A stretch of 64,000 nt of DNA from Zelonia costaricensis (Eukaryota > Euglenozoa > Kinetoplastea > Trypanosomatida > Trypanosomatidae): contig JASAOO010003519.1 of NCBI GenBank assembly GCA_030849075.1, positions 27,735-91,734 of the forward strand, written 5' to 3'. The position numbers and the translations under genes were made by a program. The notes beneath the pieces were generated by a model, which was not told the origin of the DNA, did not search any database, and worked only from the letters and a program-made list of their open reading frames with translations. Positions within the stretch are counted from its first letter, which is position 1; each line of letters opens with the position of its first letter. Below, one piece after another: positions 26,852 through 36,286 of this stretch.

Positions 26852-27850
26852 ATGCGGACGTGCAAGCCGCTTCTGCGCAAGGCGGTGTTCGGTGTGGAGG
26901 AGAGCCGCTACTTCAGCGCCATGCGGGCGCAGATTCTCGCAGACTTGCGGGCCAACACGAACGATCGCAGCCTTGCCGGCCGCGTTGATCCCCAGATAGC
27001 TGATCTGGTCGAGTACATCAACACGTCCTTTCCGCAGTACGTAACCAGCAGCTCTTGCTCGGGTCGAGTGTCGCTGTTTCACAAATGGACGACAAGTAGC
27101 AGCAGCAGCACCGACAGCACCGACAGCAGCGGCGTGCACGACTCTGCGAAAGCGGCGGGGTCTGGGGACGAAGTGGTTGGTCTGGCAGCGCTGGAGCGGC
27201 GGAAGCGCGGCGCCTTGGGCCGCGGCACGGTGTTCCAGTCCCACGACCCCCTTCCATCGGACCCGAACATCGCAGTGCAGCAGTACTTCGTGCCCGCGCT
27301 GGAGGAGTTCTGGGCGTGGCGAAGGACGCAAGCGGAGGGCGAGCAGCCGCAGACGTCCGAGGTGCTTCAGCTGAAGTTTGAGCCTATGATTCTGCACGTG
27401 CTGTGCGCCGACCTCGACGCCGCGTCGGAGCTGCTCAAGTGCGCGAGCGAGAGTGGTCAGATGAACAGCGGCATCGTGTCGTGCTCACGTGGGACCAAGG
27501 CGAACCGCAAGATCACGTGCTGCATCACGTCGCCGCTCTGCCTGGACGTGCCGCTGTGCGCGCGCGGCAAGTGGGGCCTCCCACCCGACAATTTCCGCAG
27601 CCACGCGTGGGAGTTGCTGCTGGGCGTGTCGGTCTCCCACGTCAACGACCTCTTCCACGAGAACGCAGAGCGGCGGCGTCGCTTCGAGGCGGAGCTGCGA
27701 CACCGCACCCAAAGGGCGGCGGCCGCGGAGCTTCACCAGCAGCAGCGCAAGCAGCAGCAGCAGCAGCGCAAGGAGCAATCCGAGCAGCCCGCAGAGGACG
27801 GCAAGCGTGGGCCAGCCGAGGGCACGAACCCGGCGGCCAATTCGCAGTGA
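26852..27850 (+). CDS. TYW3: tRNA wybutosine-synthesising protein 3 (TYW3), 332 aa
   Basis: TYW3 is the SAM-dependent methyltransferase that methylates N4 of the wyosine intermediate at G37 of tRNA-Phe. Family signatures are clear: YVTSSSCSGRVSLFHKW (residues 63-79), the opening of the catalytic domain; LKFEPMILHVLCADLDAASEL (from 174); and SGQMNSGIVSCSRG (201-214), the loop of the RNA/SAM-binding fold. A low-complexity insert (S/T-rich, residues about 81-105) and a linker separate the first motif from the rest. The C-terminus is Gln- and Glu-rich and disordered (KQQQQQRKEQSEQ). Start: the first ATG of the frame; upstream codons lie in a pyrimidine tract. The substrate is inferred from the family. 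Confidence 0.9.
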   Translation: MRTCKPLLRKAVFGVEESRYFSAMRAQILADLRANTNDRSLAGRVDPQIADLVEYINTSFPQYVTSSSCSGRVSLFHKWTTSSSSSTDSTDSSGVHDSAKAAGSGDEVVGLAALERRKRGALGRGTVFQSHDPLPSDPNIAVQQYFVPALEEFWAWRRTQAEGEQPQTSEVLQLKFEPMILHVLCADLDAASELLKCASESGQMNSGIVSCSRGTKANRKITCCITSPLCLDVPLCARGKWGLPPDNFRSHAWELLLGVSVSHVNDLFHENAERRRRFEAELRHRTQRAAAAELHQQQRKQQQQQRKEQSEQPAEDGKRGPAEGTNPAANSQ

Positions 27851-28289
27851 CACCCTTTCTCGTTCTCGAACTCTTCCATGAGCCTCGTGTGCTGCTGGGC
27901 AGTCACGCTTTCGTCTCAACTCGGCTAAATGTAAAACGAGTCACGCTGCACTCACTTCTCTTTCACAAAATGACTAAGGGCACACATGCAAGCGTGCGCG
28001 CTCGGTGAGTGCACGTTGCAGTCGCTTTCCTTTCCTTGAAGCTCTCCTTTACGGCGCGCAACCTCTGATGACCGATGTTCGACGCGTGCGCGCCTCGACT
28101 GCTTCCTCCTTCCTCGTCTCTCGCTCGCTTCCCCCCCCCTCCCCCACTCGGTCCTGCGCACGCGTCGCCTCACGCGGCTTCTTCACGCAAGAGCGTCACC
28201 CTTGACAACGCACGTACGCATCAGCATCGTCCACAACAGCAGCAGCCGTTTCTGTGTGCTGCACCCACACGTCACCTCATCCTCGCAAT

Positions 28290-28329
<40 letters not shown>

Positions 28330-28358
28330 GTCACACATACACGCACGCAATCGCAGCA
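27851..28358. other. Intergenic region with (CA)n between tract and acceptor
   Basis: No gene seen. C/T-rich stretches at 28100-28150, (CA)n at 28295-28322, and the first AG after it at 28329-28330, 28 nt before the next ATG. Confidence 0.5.
28295..28322 (+). repeat. (CA)n microsatellite
   Basis: AG-free CA run immediately upstream of the predicted spliced-leader acceptor of the enolase-like gene. Confidence 0.95.
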
Positions 28359-30191
28359 ATGCCAAGCTCGGTGTCCTGGCAGCGCTATGACGAGGAGTAC
28401 AACGTCTCTGGTGTCATGACAGAGGCGGCGCGAGCGTGTGTGGCGGCGCACCCGACCGATGTGAGGGACTACTTCTCCCGCTACTTCAGGGAGGTGGCAG
28501 GCGGCACGTCGGTGCGGCTGATCCGCTACGCAGAGGTGCTCAGCGTGGCCGGCGGGGCCGCCGTCGCCTTCACGCTGGAGCTTAGCGCCGGCCCAGAGTC
28601 CTCCGTCACCACGTCGGACCTCACGGGCGAGGCCGTCACTGCCACGACGGCTGCCACCGCACCCGTGAGTCAGGTGGCGGGGAAGTCGCTCAGTGTGAGC
28701 CCCGTGATCGACGACGGCGCCACCGGAGACGGCCACAGCGCCGCCGTGCAGGCCGCGTGCTCCACCGTCGTCGCCCGCCTGCAGCAGCTCGGCTACGTGG
28801 AGCCGCAGCAGGACTGGGACGTCGCACTGGCGGCTGCGCTGGCCGACACGACGCTGCCCGCGGCGGGCGTGCTGGCGATGCAGTGGGCGCTGAGCCTCAT
28901 GGCGGCGCTGGTTGCGTCGAGGCAGCGCGGCGTGCCGCTGTACCGGACCGTGACGGTCCTCACGGAGCAGTCCCGCACCGGCAGGCCCGCGCACGGACTT
29001 GCGGCAACGGGCACGGGGCGGACGGCGATGCCCGCGGGAGGGGCGGGTGGCATCGACTCGACCGCGTCGCGGCCCTTTGCGGTGCCACCGCTCCTCGTGA
29101 CGTTTCTTTTGAGCGCTGCCGGCGTCGATGCGGCGGAGACGAGCGGCAACGTGCGCTTCTCGCACGTCTACGTCGGGCTCGATGTGATGCCAGCGGCGCA
29201 GGAGGACCCGTACGACGTTGGCTACAAGCCGGCACCGGTGGACGGCGCGACGCTGCGGCTGCGGATGCGCAAGGTGGTGCGCGCGGCGCACCGCTTCCTG
29301 CAGTCTCACTCGTCTGCAGCCCGCGTCGGTGCCGATGGCGCGCTGCGGTGGGACGGCGCGGCGAACCTGTCTGACATCGTGAAGGCCGTCAGCGACGCCC
29401 TCTCGTCCGTGCAACTGCGCGTTGGAGTCGAGGTGTCGCTGGGCCTCTGCATGGGGGCCTCCACGACGCGACTTACCGCTGCCGAGGTGGCGGAGGCGGG
29501 CATCAAGGAGGGCCCCGGCGAGCGCGCGACCTACTACAGCCTGTTTGGCGGCGAGCCGCCGGTGACGGGGGATCAGCTCAGCGAGTACGTAAAGGAGCAG
29601 GTGGAGGAGATGGGCTTCAACGCGCTGCAGTTTCTCGAGGACACGCACGTTGCAGAGGACCGAGTGGCCCGGCAGCGGCTGCAGATGGCGCTGCAGGACA
29701 CAGTCGTGCTCTGCGACGTGATGCCGCCGCCCACGGTGGGGGACGCGTCGACGCCGGTGCTTGCCGGCAGCGAGGGGGCCTTCCCTCACGCTGTCGTCGA
29801 CCCCTGCGCGTGCGGTACGCTGCACGGCGCCGTTGAGCTGCTGGCGACGGCGAATGAGGCCGCGCGACGCGGCGTTGTGGTCGCGGTGGGCCCCGTGGCG
29901 GGCTCTGCGGAGACGGCGGCGCATGTGGCTGATGTCGCGATCGCGTGCGGGGCGTCGTACGTGCAGGTGAACGCCGGCGTTTTCTCGTCTCGCGTGGCGG
30001 CTGTGGCGAGTCAGCTGGCGACGCGGCAGGACGAGCTGATCGCTACCCACCTGCTGGCAGATCGCTCGTCCCCGCTGCGCTTCAACCGCCGCGAGTGGCC
30101 ACCGCTGCCCGCCGGCGATGTGGCGCCCATCCGGCGGAAGGGCGACAAGAAGAAGAAAGACACGGGCAAGGCTGGCGGCAAGAAAAAGTAA
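28359..30191 (+). CDS. ENO4-like degenerate enolase (probable pseudoenzyme), 610 aa
   Basis: The protein follows the plan of enolase-4, a flagellar enolase relative: an N-terminal DYFSRYF-type module, a variable insert, an enolase-like core and a Lys-rich tail. Core landmarks, aligned by eye to enolase, are VPLYRTVTVL, ALQFLEDTHVAEDR (E427, at the metal-ligand SIEDPF position), AVVDPCACGTLHG (D481 where enolase has the catalytic Lys of LKVNQIG), VAVGPVAGSAETAAHVADVA (lacking the catalytic HRS before GET) and YVQVNAGVFSSRVA (Q536 at the Lys of IKTGAP). Loss of these residues argues against enolase activity. The C-terminus is KKKKDTGKAGGKKK. Start: first ATG of the frame, after the acceptor at 28330. 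A flagellar or structural role is inferred from ENO4. Confidence 0.75.
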   Translation: MPSSVSWQRYDEEYNVSGVMTEAARACVAAHPTDVRDYFSRYFREVAGGTSVRLIRYAEVLSVAGGAAVAFTLELSAGPESSVTTSDLTGEAVTATTAATAPVSQVAGKSLSVSPVIDDGATGDGHSAAVQAACSTVVARLQQLGYVEPQQDWDVALAAALADTTLPAAGVLAMQWALSLMAALVASRQRGVPLYRTVTVLTEQSRTGRPAHGLAATGTGRTAMPAGGAGGIDSTASRPFAVPPLLVTFLLSAAGVDAAETSGNVRFSHVYVGLDVMPAAQEDPYDVGYKPAPVDGATLRLRMRKVVRAAHRFLQSHSSAARVGADGALRWDGAANLSDIVKAVSDALSSVQLRVGVEVSLGLCMGASTTRLTAAEVAEAGIKEGPGERATYYSLFGGEPPVTGDQLSEYVKEQVEEMGFNALQFLEDTHVAEDRVARQRLQMALQDTVVLCDVMPPPTVGDASTPVLAGSEGAFPHAVVDPCACGTLHGAVELLATANEAARRGVVVAVGPVAGSAETAAHVADVAIACGASYVQVNAGVFSSRVAAVASQLATRQDELIATHLLADRSSPLRFNRREWPPLPAGDVAPIRRKGDKKKKDTGKAGGKKK

Positions 30192-31055
30192 ACCAACACG
30201 CCCACTTGCTGCTGTTAACTCTTTCGAGGGCTGACCGCATGCAGCAGCGATGAAGGGAGGAGGGGGTGTGATGACCGCACTTTACCTACCGAGTTGTGCC
30301 CAAGTGCTGGCAAAGCCCGTGACTGCCTCGCGTGCCCCCCCCCCTCTTCCCTCGTCCCCGCCTCCTCGCTCTCTCTACGTGGTTCCCTGACGCGGCGCGG
30401 GACGAGCAGTAACAAAGGGGGGAAACACCAGCGCCGGCGATGGTGTGTGGCAAGCTATTTTTTTTTAGCCAGGTTGATGATGTATACTAGTCTGCCGTGC
30501 TCTAGCACGAAGCTGTGAGGAAAGCAGGTTTCAGCAAGGCTCAGAATTCTCCTCGGGAGGGGGGGGGCGCAGCCTTCGTGGTAGCGCCGATGTCCAGCAC
30601 CGTGCTGCAGTGCACTGTGGCGCTTTACGTGCGTGCGCATTCAGCGCTGCAACGGGGAGGCACAGTCTCCACACAGCGTGGCAATCATCGCGCGTGTGCG
30701 CCTCTGTCGCGGTTTTCTTTTCTCTTCTCAGCGCAATCCTTGATGCTGCGCCTGACCTTGGTGTTTGCGTCCCGTCTCCCTCTTCGCACGTGCACCCCAC
30801 TCACGCACCCACTTCCACACGCACGCGTACCGCTCCGTGTCCTGCGTTGATGCAGATCCTCCTCCCGACCTCGTGTCCACTCCCTCTCTTCCCCCCACCA
30901 AAGAAGGAGCTCCTCACGTTCTTCTTTTTCCCTCAACGCTCCCTGCCTATCGCTGCCCACGCCCACACGTCCGCAGCGGCACTCCACCACCCCCGCACCG
31001 TCCTTGCCCTTCGCAATCCTCCCCCCCCTCCAACACACACGCACGGCGCTCCGTC
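30192..31055. other. Intergenic region with trans-splicing signal
   Basis: No gene seen. T9 at 30458-30466, G9 at 30559-30567, several C/T-rich stretches, and a tract at 30916-30936 followed by AG at 30975-30976, a candidate acceptor. Confidence 0.5.
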
Positions 31056-31463
31056 ATGTTCCGTCGTAGCCTCGTCTCCTTGCGCGTGAGCCCCTTCGCG
31101 CTTTTCATGCAGGACCTCTCCAAGGCCGGCAAGCTCCGCAACACCAAGAACGTCACTGCGGTCGCCTCCAAGCTCTACCACAAGCAGACACCGGCGCAGA
31201 TGGCCGCGCTGAAGCGCCGCGCGAGTGTCATGTCGTACCCGAAGCAGAAGGCGTACCTCGCGGTTGTGAAGCGCGAGTGGAAGCGGGAGGGCAGCATCTC
31301 GGAGAAGCAGCGCTACGCAGCGATCAAGGCGAAGTGGGCCGAGGTGCAGAAGAAGCAGTCGGCGGCCGCCAAGAAGACCGCCGCGAAGGCGTCGTCGAAG
31401 GTGAAGGCGGCGGCCGCGAAGTTGAAGAAGGCTGCCAAGCCCTCCAAGACCAGCAAGAAGTAG
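31056..31463 (+). CDS. Kinetoplast DNA-associated protein (KAP)-like, copy 1, 135 aa
   Basis: KAPs are small basic, histone-like proteins that condense kinetoplast DNA in the mitochondrion. This protein starts MFRRSLVSLRVSPFALFMQD, resembling the short cleavable KAP presequence. A small HMG-like helical domain follows (residues about 20-95, with KRRASVMSYPKQKAYLAVVK and YAAIKAKWAEVQ). The tail is almost pure Ala/Lys/Ser (residues 98-135). Start: the first ATG of the frame, after the acceptor predicted at 30976. A paralogue lies 1.4 kb downstream at 32840. Known KAP genes in Crithidia are also partly tandem. Confidence is high for the family, lower for which KAP it is. Confidence 0.8.
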   Translation: MFRRSLVSLRVSPFALFMQDLSKAGKLRNTKNVTAVASKLYHKQTPAQMAALKRRASVMSYPKQKAYLAVVKREWKREGSISEKQRYAAIKAKWAEVQKKQSAAAKKTAAKASSKVKAAAAKLKKAAKPSKTSKK

Positions 31464-32839
31464 AGACGGCCACATCAATAGACGCCCACAAGTTCCGGTG
31501 TCTGTGATGGGCGGATGTGGGCGCGCGGCGGGAACGTGCGAACCAGAGAGGGAGGGGGGGGGGACGGTGCGCGCTTGCGCAAGAGAGAGAGAGAGCCCGC
31601 GCTGACGAGCGCGCGTGCTATCGAGCCGTCTCGCTGACAACGTCCGATGGAGTTTGTTCTGATCACACGCCAACCCAACACATCGTGCGACGCGGAGGTT
31701 GCACCTGTGGGAGGAGCTGTGCGTGTATGTGTGTGCAGCCCGTATCATAGACTTGTGCCAGTGCCACGTTGGAGCCCAGCGGGTGGTTGATTTTTTTTTT
31801 TTGTTTGGTGTTACCTTCGCTCTCGTCGCTTGCTTGTTTGCGCGGCCACCGCACCTTCTCTGGCCCGAGCACGTGGCTGGACCTGAAGCCGGTCCAGACC
31901 TCATCCCCTCGCCCGCCCTCGCCTCCCCCACCCGACTCCGGCCCCGTCTGCCTCAGTGTCCGCAACCTCTCACTTCCACCACGCACGTTTGTGCCCACGA
32001 CTTCCTCGTCTTTTGCTGTACTTCTTTCTGTTTCTTTCCTTGGTTGTCTCTCTCTCCATGAGACCTTCATAGAGCGCCATGCGGCTGCGTACAGCGGGAA
32101 GCGCCAGCTCACGTGCACGGGCGAGGCCCCGCCGTCAAGTTGGTTCTTTTGGTTTCCGCAACGGACGCACGCGCAACCAGGAGGCGCCTCCCCCTACTCC
32201 TTCCTCTAGCGTGGTGCGCCTTGTTTTTCTGTTTTCATGTTTCCGCGACTTCTGGATTCTTTGATGTTGTGTTTGCGACTCGGCCGACGCGGGTGTGTGC
32301 CGTGATGCCAATTGCTCTTCAGCGCGTATGTGTGTATGCGCGTGTGCATGTCGGGTGCACACTGGAGGGCAGTGCGGTGGGGGTCGGGGGGTAGGCGAGC
32401 ACGCAGTCTGCACCACGGGCCGTCACGCAACCCAGCCGTCTCTGCTCTCGTCCAACTTGCGCCCGTGCTGGTCGCTGCCGCAGCCGGGTGCTTCGCGCGA
32501 CACGTGATGGAATCGCGTGCATTCTCGCAGTGTCCTACCGCTCTCAGAGTCCAACTTCTTCCCCACCGCCTTGTTCGCTCGATTGTCGGCCCTCTTAACA
32601 CTGCTTCACCACGGCTGCCCATCAAACAACCTCCCCCCCTTGGTAGCCCTCCGCACACCTCAGCCGTTAACGCTACAACTGCACGACTCCAGTCGTGTTC
32701 GTTCATAGACCCCCCCCTCCCCCTGTCTACCCCACCGACACCTCCGCTCCAACATCAGGAAGCGACTCATACTTCACCCCTTGCTCGACGTCGGCGTCTT
32801 CATTTCCCTCAGTCCTCTCATCCCTGCGACGCTGCCGCG
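31464..32839. other. Intergenic region between the two KAP-like genes
   Basis: No gene seen in 1.4 kb. It holds G9 at 31555-31563, a GA run near 31583-31595, T12 at 31791-31802, pyrimidine tracts (for example 32008-32055) and CATAGA motifs at 31746, 32068 and 32704; the last two follow C/T-rich sequence and may mark acceptors. Confidence 0.5.
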
Positions 32840-33349
32840 ATGCTCCGCTGCAGCGCCACCCTGCGCCGTGTGAGCGCCTTCTCCGTCTACCTGAAGCACC
32901 TCGGCGACAGCGGGGTGCTCAAGGGGGTCCGCAACCCGACGCAGCGCTCCTCGAAGATGTACCGGCAGCTCTCCTCGCCGGAGCGCAAGATCTACGAGCA
33001 GCGCGCTCGCCGCCTGTCGTACCCGGCGCTGGACGCGTACAACCGCTTCCAAAAGGAGGTGGCACCCCGCTTCATCCACCTGTCCAACAGGCAGCGCCAG
33101 CGCAAGGTGGCGCATCTCTGGGCGGAGCTGAAGACGAAGGGATCGACTTCGCTGCCCAAGATGCCCAAGGCCGCATCGCGAAAGCTGGCCAAGGCCGCCA
33201 AGCTCGCCGCGAGGGCTCCGAAGGGGGCGGTGCGCGCGCCGCGGGCCGCGCCAAAGAAGGGCCGCAAGACGCGCCGCGTGGCCAAGCGCAGCGTCAAGAG
33301 GACGGGCCGCAAGGCCAGCAAGAAGAGCGGCAAAAGGTCCGCCAAGTAG
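32840..33349 (+). CDS. Kinetoplast DNA-associated protein (KAP)-like, copy 2, 169 aa
   Basis: This basic protein begins MLRCSATLRRVSAFSVYLKH, a presequence-like start similar to copy 1. An HMG-like helical region follows (SSPERKIYEQRARRLSYPALDAYNRF; VAHLWAELKTKGS), then a long Lys/Arg/Ala tail (GRKTRRVAKRSVKRTGRKA) that looks like a histone H1 tail. The shared SYP turn and the order of helices mark it as a paralogue of the gene at 31056. It is expected to bind and condense kinetoplast DNA in the mitochondrion. The tail is longer and more Arg-rich than in copy 1, so DNA compaction behaviour may differ. Start: first ATG of the frame. Confidence 0.8.
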   Translation: MLRCSATLRRVSAFSVYLKHLGDSGVLKGVRNPTQRSSKMYRQLSSPERKIYEQRARRLSYPALDAYNRFQKEVAPRFIHLSNRQRQRKVAHLWAELKTKGSTSLPKMPKAASRKLAKAAKLAARAPKGAVRAPRAAPKKGRKTRRVAKRSVKRTGRKASKKSGKRSAK

Positions 33350-35038
33350 ACGGCGCTGTGCTTGATTCGGTTCTCTTCCAGCTCGCTTGTCAGGCACTCT
33401 GACCTGTGGGGGACGGGGTGGGAAGACGGTGTGCGCGAAGAACGGGGCCGCGCGTAGCCTCCCTTACCCGCCCTAAGGGACCCCTCGGCTTCCCCCGCCC
33501 TCCCTCCTTTTCCCGCGTTCCTCATCTTGTATGGATGTTGTTTGCTTTCGCATAGAGTTGTAGGCGCGCTGACATCGGAAAGGACGCGTGTGCGGCGCTG
33601 CAGAGCGGAGCACATCAGCATGGCAGTCCTCCACGAATTCGGAGGAGGAAGAGGAGGAGCGGTAACCCCTGTGGAGTGAACAGAAGGCGTGGTGAACGCG
33701 CAGTTTGAGTTCAGTCTTCTGGCGGTGTGGACGTGGTGGCGCATCGACGCGCCGCGTCACCCAAACCCCGCCTTGCCCTCTCCCCCGTTCCCCCCTTGTA
33801 CTGTTGCGCGCGTGTGTGTTTTGTGTGTGTGTGTGTGTGTGTTTGTCGTTGTGTGTGTTCCGCATAGACGGAGCGGCGCAGCCCCAGCTGCCCACGCAGC
33901 CATCGTGGCCCACCGGGCCCGCCAGCCCTTTCTCCCCCTTCTCCGCCCCTCGCGTCCCGCCATCCGGCATCGCGTGTGTGCTCAGCATGCCAGTGCATAG
34001 GTCCTCTTCCACCTTCTGCGTGTGCGCCTCCGCATTTCCTGCGTGGCGCAAGCCGAGCCCGGAAGCGTTCTTCCTCTGCGAGCCGCCCCCCGTCTCGGCG
34101 TCCGTTGCACGCCGGTATCAGGGGAAGGGTGTCCGGTGCGACTGTTGCGGCAGCGTGTAAACGTTGCGCGCCCCCCGACCTCGACACGCGACGTGTTTGT
34201 TCTCTTCCCCGTGTACACCCCCTCCTCTTTCGTGTTGTGTCTCGTGGAGTGGGCGAGGGAAGAGGCGCACCGAAGAAGCTGTTGCGACTTGCCAACGGAG
34301 GGGGGGGGGAGCCGCATGCCAACGTACTCTGGCAATTCTCAAGTCTCAACAGAACACACAGCGTGCCGGCCCAGCGTTCCGCTGATGGAGCCATGCGATC
34401 TCCCCATAGCCGTGTGCACGGCACGTGGCACGTCCAGTGCACTAAGGAAGCGCGACGCACCGGCGGCGGGACTGCTCAGGCAGTGGAACCGGCGCGGAGG
34501 GGCCTGTGGGCAGCGACGGGGGGCGAGGCGGAGGGGGGCGATGGGGGTGGGTAGAGGGCCGTGCTGCCTGCTTGCTCTGCTCTACCGCTCTGCGTGGGCG
34601 CCTCGTCTCCCGGTACAAACGAGTTTGCCGCCCCTTCCTTTGCTACGGTATGCACGCAGCCACGCTCTCAGTGCGGCTCGACCGCGAGCGCTTGACTTGC
34701 CAGCTCCATTTCACGCGTTGCTCGAACCGTTCCCGTCCTCCGCCTCACTCTCACTCGCGCTGGTGCAACGCATGCACAACGCGGTGTCCGCAGCCCGCTG
34801 CCACGGTCACCCCCGCCACAACCGTTGTGCCACCGCCTTCCTCACTCCCTCCCCTCGTTTACCAAAGCCACAGTATCAGCAGCGCTCTGCTGTTTGTTCT
34901 CCCCTGCGGTACTCCATAGACGCACCTTGCCGCCCGCCTCAACCACTTCTGGAGTCGCGCCTCCGCTGATCAGCCCCTGTGCGCCCTGTGTCTACGCAGC
35001 TGCCCATACACCTCGCCGCCCCGCTCCCCTCCCACACG
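33350..35038. other. Gene-free stretch upstream of CKS1 (1.7 kb)
   Basis: No supported gene. It has (TG)n at 33822-33842, G10 at 34300-34309, C/T-rich stretches and CATAGAC at 33863-33869 and 34915-34921. The second follows a pyrimidine-rich tract and could provide the CKS1 acceptor (leader about 120 nt). Confidence 0.5.
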
Positions 35039-35338
35039 ATGCCCGCCAAGGCAGCACAGGACTTCTTCTCGCTGGACGCGAACGGCCAGCGCGAGGCCCT
35101 CATCATCATTAAGAAGCTGCAGTGCAAGATTCTGTACAGTGACAAGTACTACGATGACACATACGAGTACCGCCACGTCATCCTGCCCAAGGATCTCTCC
35201 CGCCTCGTCCCGACGAGCCGCTTGATGAGTGAGGCCGAGTGGCGGCAGCTCGGCGTGCAGCAGTCGCAGGGCTGGGTGCACTACATGATCCACAAGCCGG
35301 AGCCGCACGTGCTGCTCTTCAAGCGCCCGCGCACGTAA
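35039..35338 (+). CDS. CKS1: Cyclin-dependent kinase regulatory subunit CKS1 (p12), 99 aa
   Basis: CKS proteins bind CDKs (CRKs in Leishmania) and phosphorylated targets in cell-cycle control. The sequence is strongly conserved and typical in length: [20 protein letters not shown] (residues 31-50), [20 protein letters not shown] (57-76), [10 protein letters not shown] and the beta-hinge HKPEPH (85-90), ending LLFKRPRT. The anion-binding residues of the family appear present (Lys/Arg around 36-45, the Trp of AEWRQLG and SQGW). Leishmania p12CKS1 is a known protein. The start is the first ATG (ACGATGCCC). Downstream at 35961 lies a Pol III tRNA gene. Confidence 0.97.
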   Translation: MPAKAAQDFFSLDANGQREALIIIKKLQCKILYSDKYYDDTYEYRHVILPKDLSRLVPTSRLMSEAEWRQLGVQQSQGWVHYMIHKPEPHVLLFKRPRT

Positions 35339-35960
35339 AACGCCATGCCGGTGGCTCTCCTCCTCCTCCTCCTCCGCTGCACGTCGCTCCCTCTGCACCC
35401 CTCACTGCCCCCCCCCCTCCCCCCACCGCGCGCGTGTGTTTGTGTCTGTGCTGTTGTGGACGTCGATGCCCTCACTCAGCGTCCCTCCCCACCCTTTTTA
35501 GAACCCCCTCGCAACGCTTCGCGCGTGCGTCCTTCGCTTCTCCTCTCCACCTCTTTCCCCCTCTGCCTGCATAGAGATCGCTTTCCCCGTGCCCCCCCTC
35601 CCCTCCCCCGCCGTTCGAGCTGTGCGTCGTTGCTGTTGGTGTGCACCTTTGTGTGCCTGCGTGTGTTTGTGTGCGTGTGCTGTGTTGACTGCAGCGTGGC
35701 CGCGCTCTCCGCGGTGCTGTGGCTTGTTGTCTCGTCCCGCCGTTGAGCAGCTCAATGCCAGCGTCGTTAAAGGCGGCCTGCTCGCCTGTTGTGACTGCCG
35801 CAGCACTGCTCGCGGCGACGACGGCAGGGCAGGTCGCCGCGCCCGTGCGTTGGGTGCGTTGTGTGTGGCGCCACCCCTCAGTCTCCAGTTTCTCAGATCC
35901 AAGCATCAAACGGGAAGAGAGGACCGATTAGTTTGGCTGGAGGGCAGCTCGAGTGAACAG
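35339..35960. other. Intergenic region between CKS1 and tRNA-Asp
   Basis: No gene seen. It has a CCT-repeat patch (35356-35377), C-rich runs and a tract at about 35535-35568 followed by CATAGAG at 35570. Its role is unclear because the next gene is a tRNA. Confidence 0.45.
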
Positions 35961-36032
35961 TTCTCGGTAGTATAGTGGTTAGTATACCCGCCTGTCACGC
36001 GGGTGACCCGGGTTCAATTCCCGGCCGGGAAG
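35961..36032 (+). tRNA. tRNA-Asp (anticodon GTC)
   Basis: A 72-nt cloverleaf can be folded by eye. The acceptor stem TTCTCGG pairs with CCGGGAA (one G-T pair). The D arm is TAGTATAGTGGTTAGTA. The anticodon stem is CCCGC/GCGGG with loop CTGTCAC, giving anticodon GTC (Asp). The T arm is CCGGG-TTCAATT-CCCGG with the TTCAA B-box core, and the discriminator is G. There is no intron and no encoded CCA. It lies on the same strand as the surrounding protein genes and should be transcribed by Pol III. Confidence 0.97.
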
Positions 36033-36033
36033 C

Positions 36034-36041
36034 TTTTTTTT
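36034..36041 (+). terminator. Pol III terminator of tRNA-Asp
   Basis: A run of eight T starts two bases after the tRNA discriminator base, the standard Pol III stop signal. Confidence 0.9.
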
Positions 36042-36286
36042 GTACGGCCGCCGGGAGCCAGCCGGCCGCACAAAACCGTGCGAGGGAAGGGAAAACCTCA
36101 TCCATGCAACGCAGTCCCATGCCCTACGCGTCACTGCTTCCTTCTCCCCTCTCCGCCCTTTCATCGAGTTTCTTCGCTGTTGACACCACCGCGACGGCGC
36201 CGCCCCTGCCCCCCCTACGCAGGAGCACACTCACAACTGCGCCGCTGCAGACTTCCCTTCTCTTGTTTATCTTCACGCACTGAGCC
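36042..36286. other. Leader region of TPR-protein gene
   Basis: No gene seen. A pyrimidine tract at about 36134-36165 ends in TCGAG (AG 36167-36168), giving a leader of about 118 nt for the ATG at 36287; a second C/T tract lies closer (36251-36275). Confidence 0.5.

Noticed and set aside
28272..30050. 592-codon minus-strand frame
   Set aside because: It is antisense to the enolase-like gene, whose + frame has recognisable motifs; the minus product is Arg/His-rich noise.
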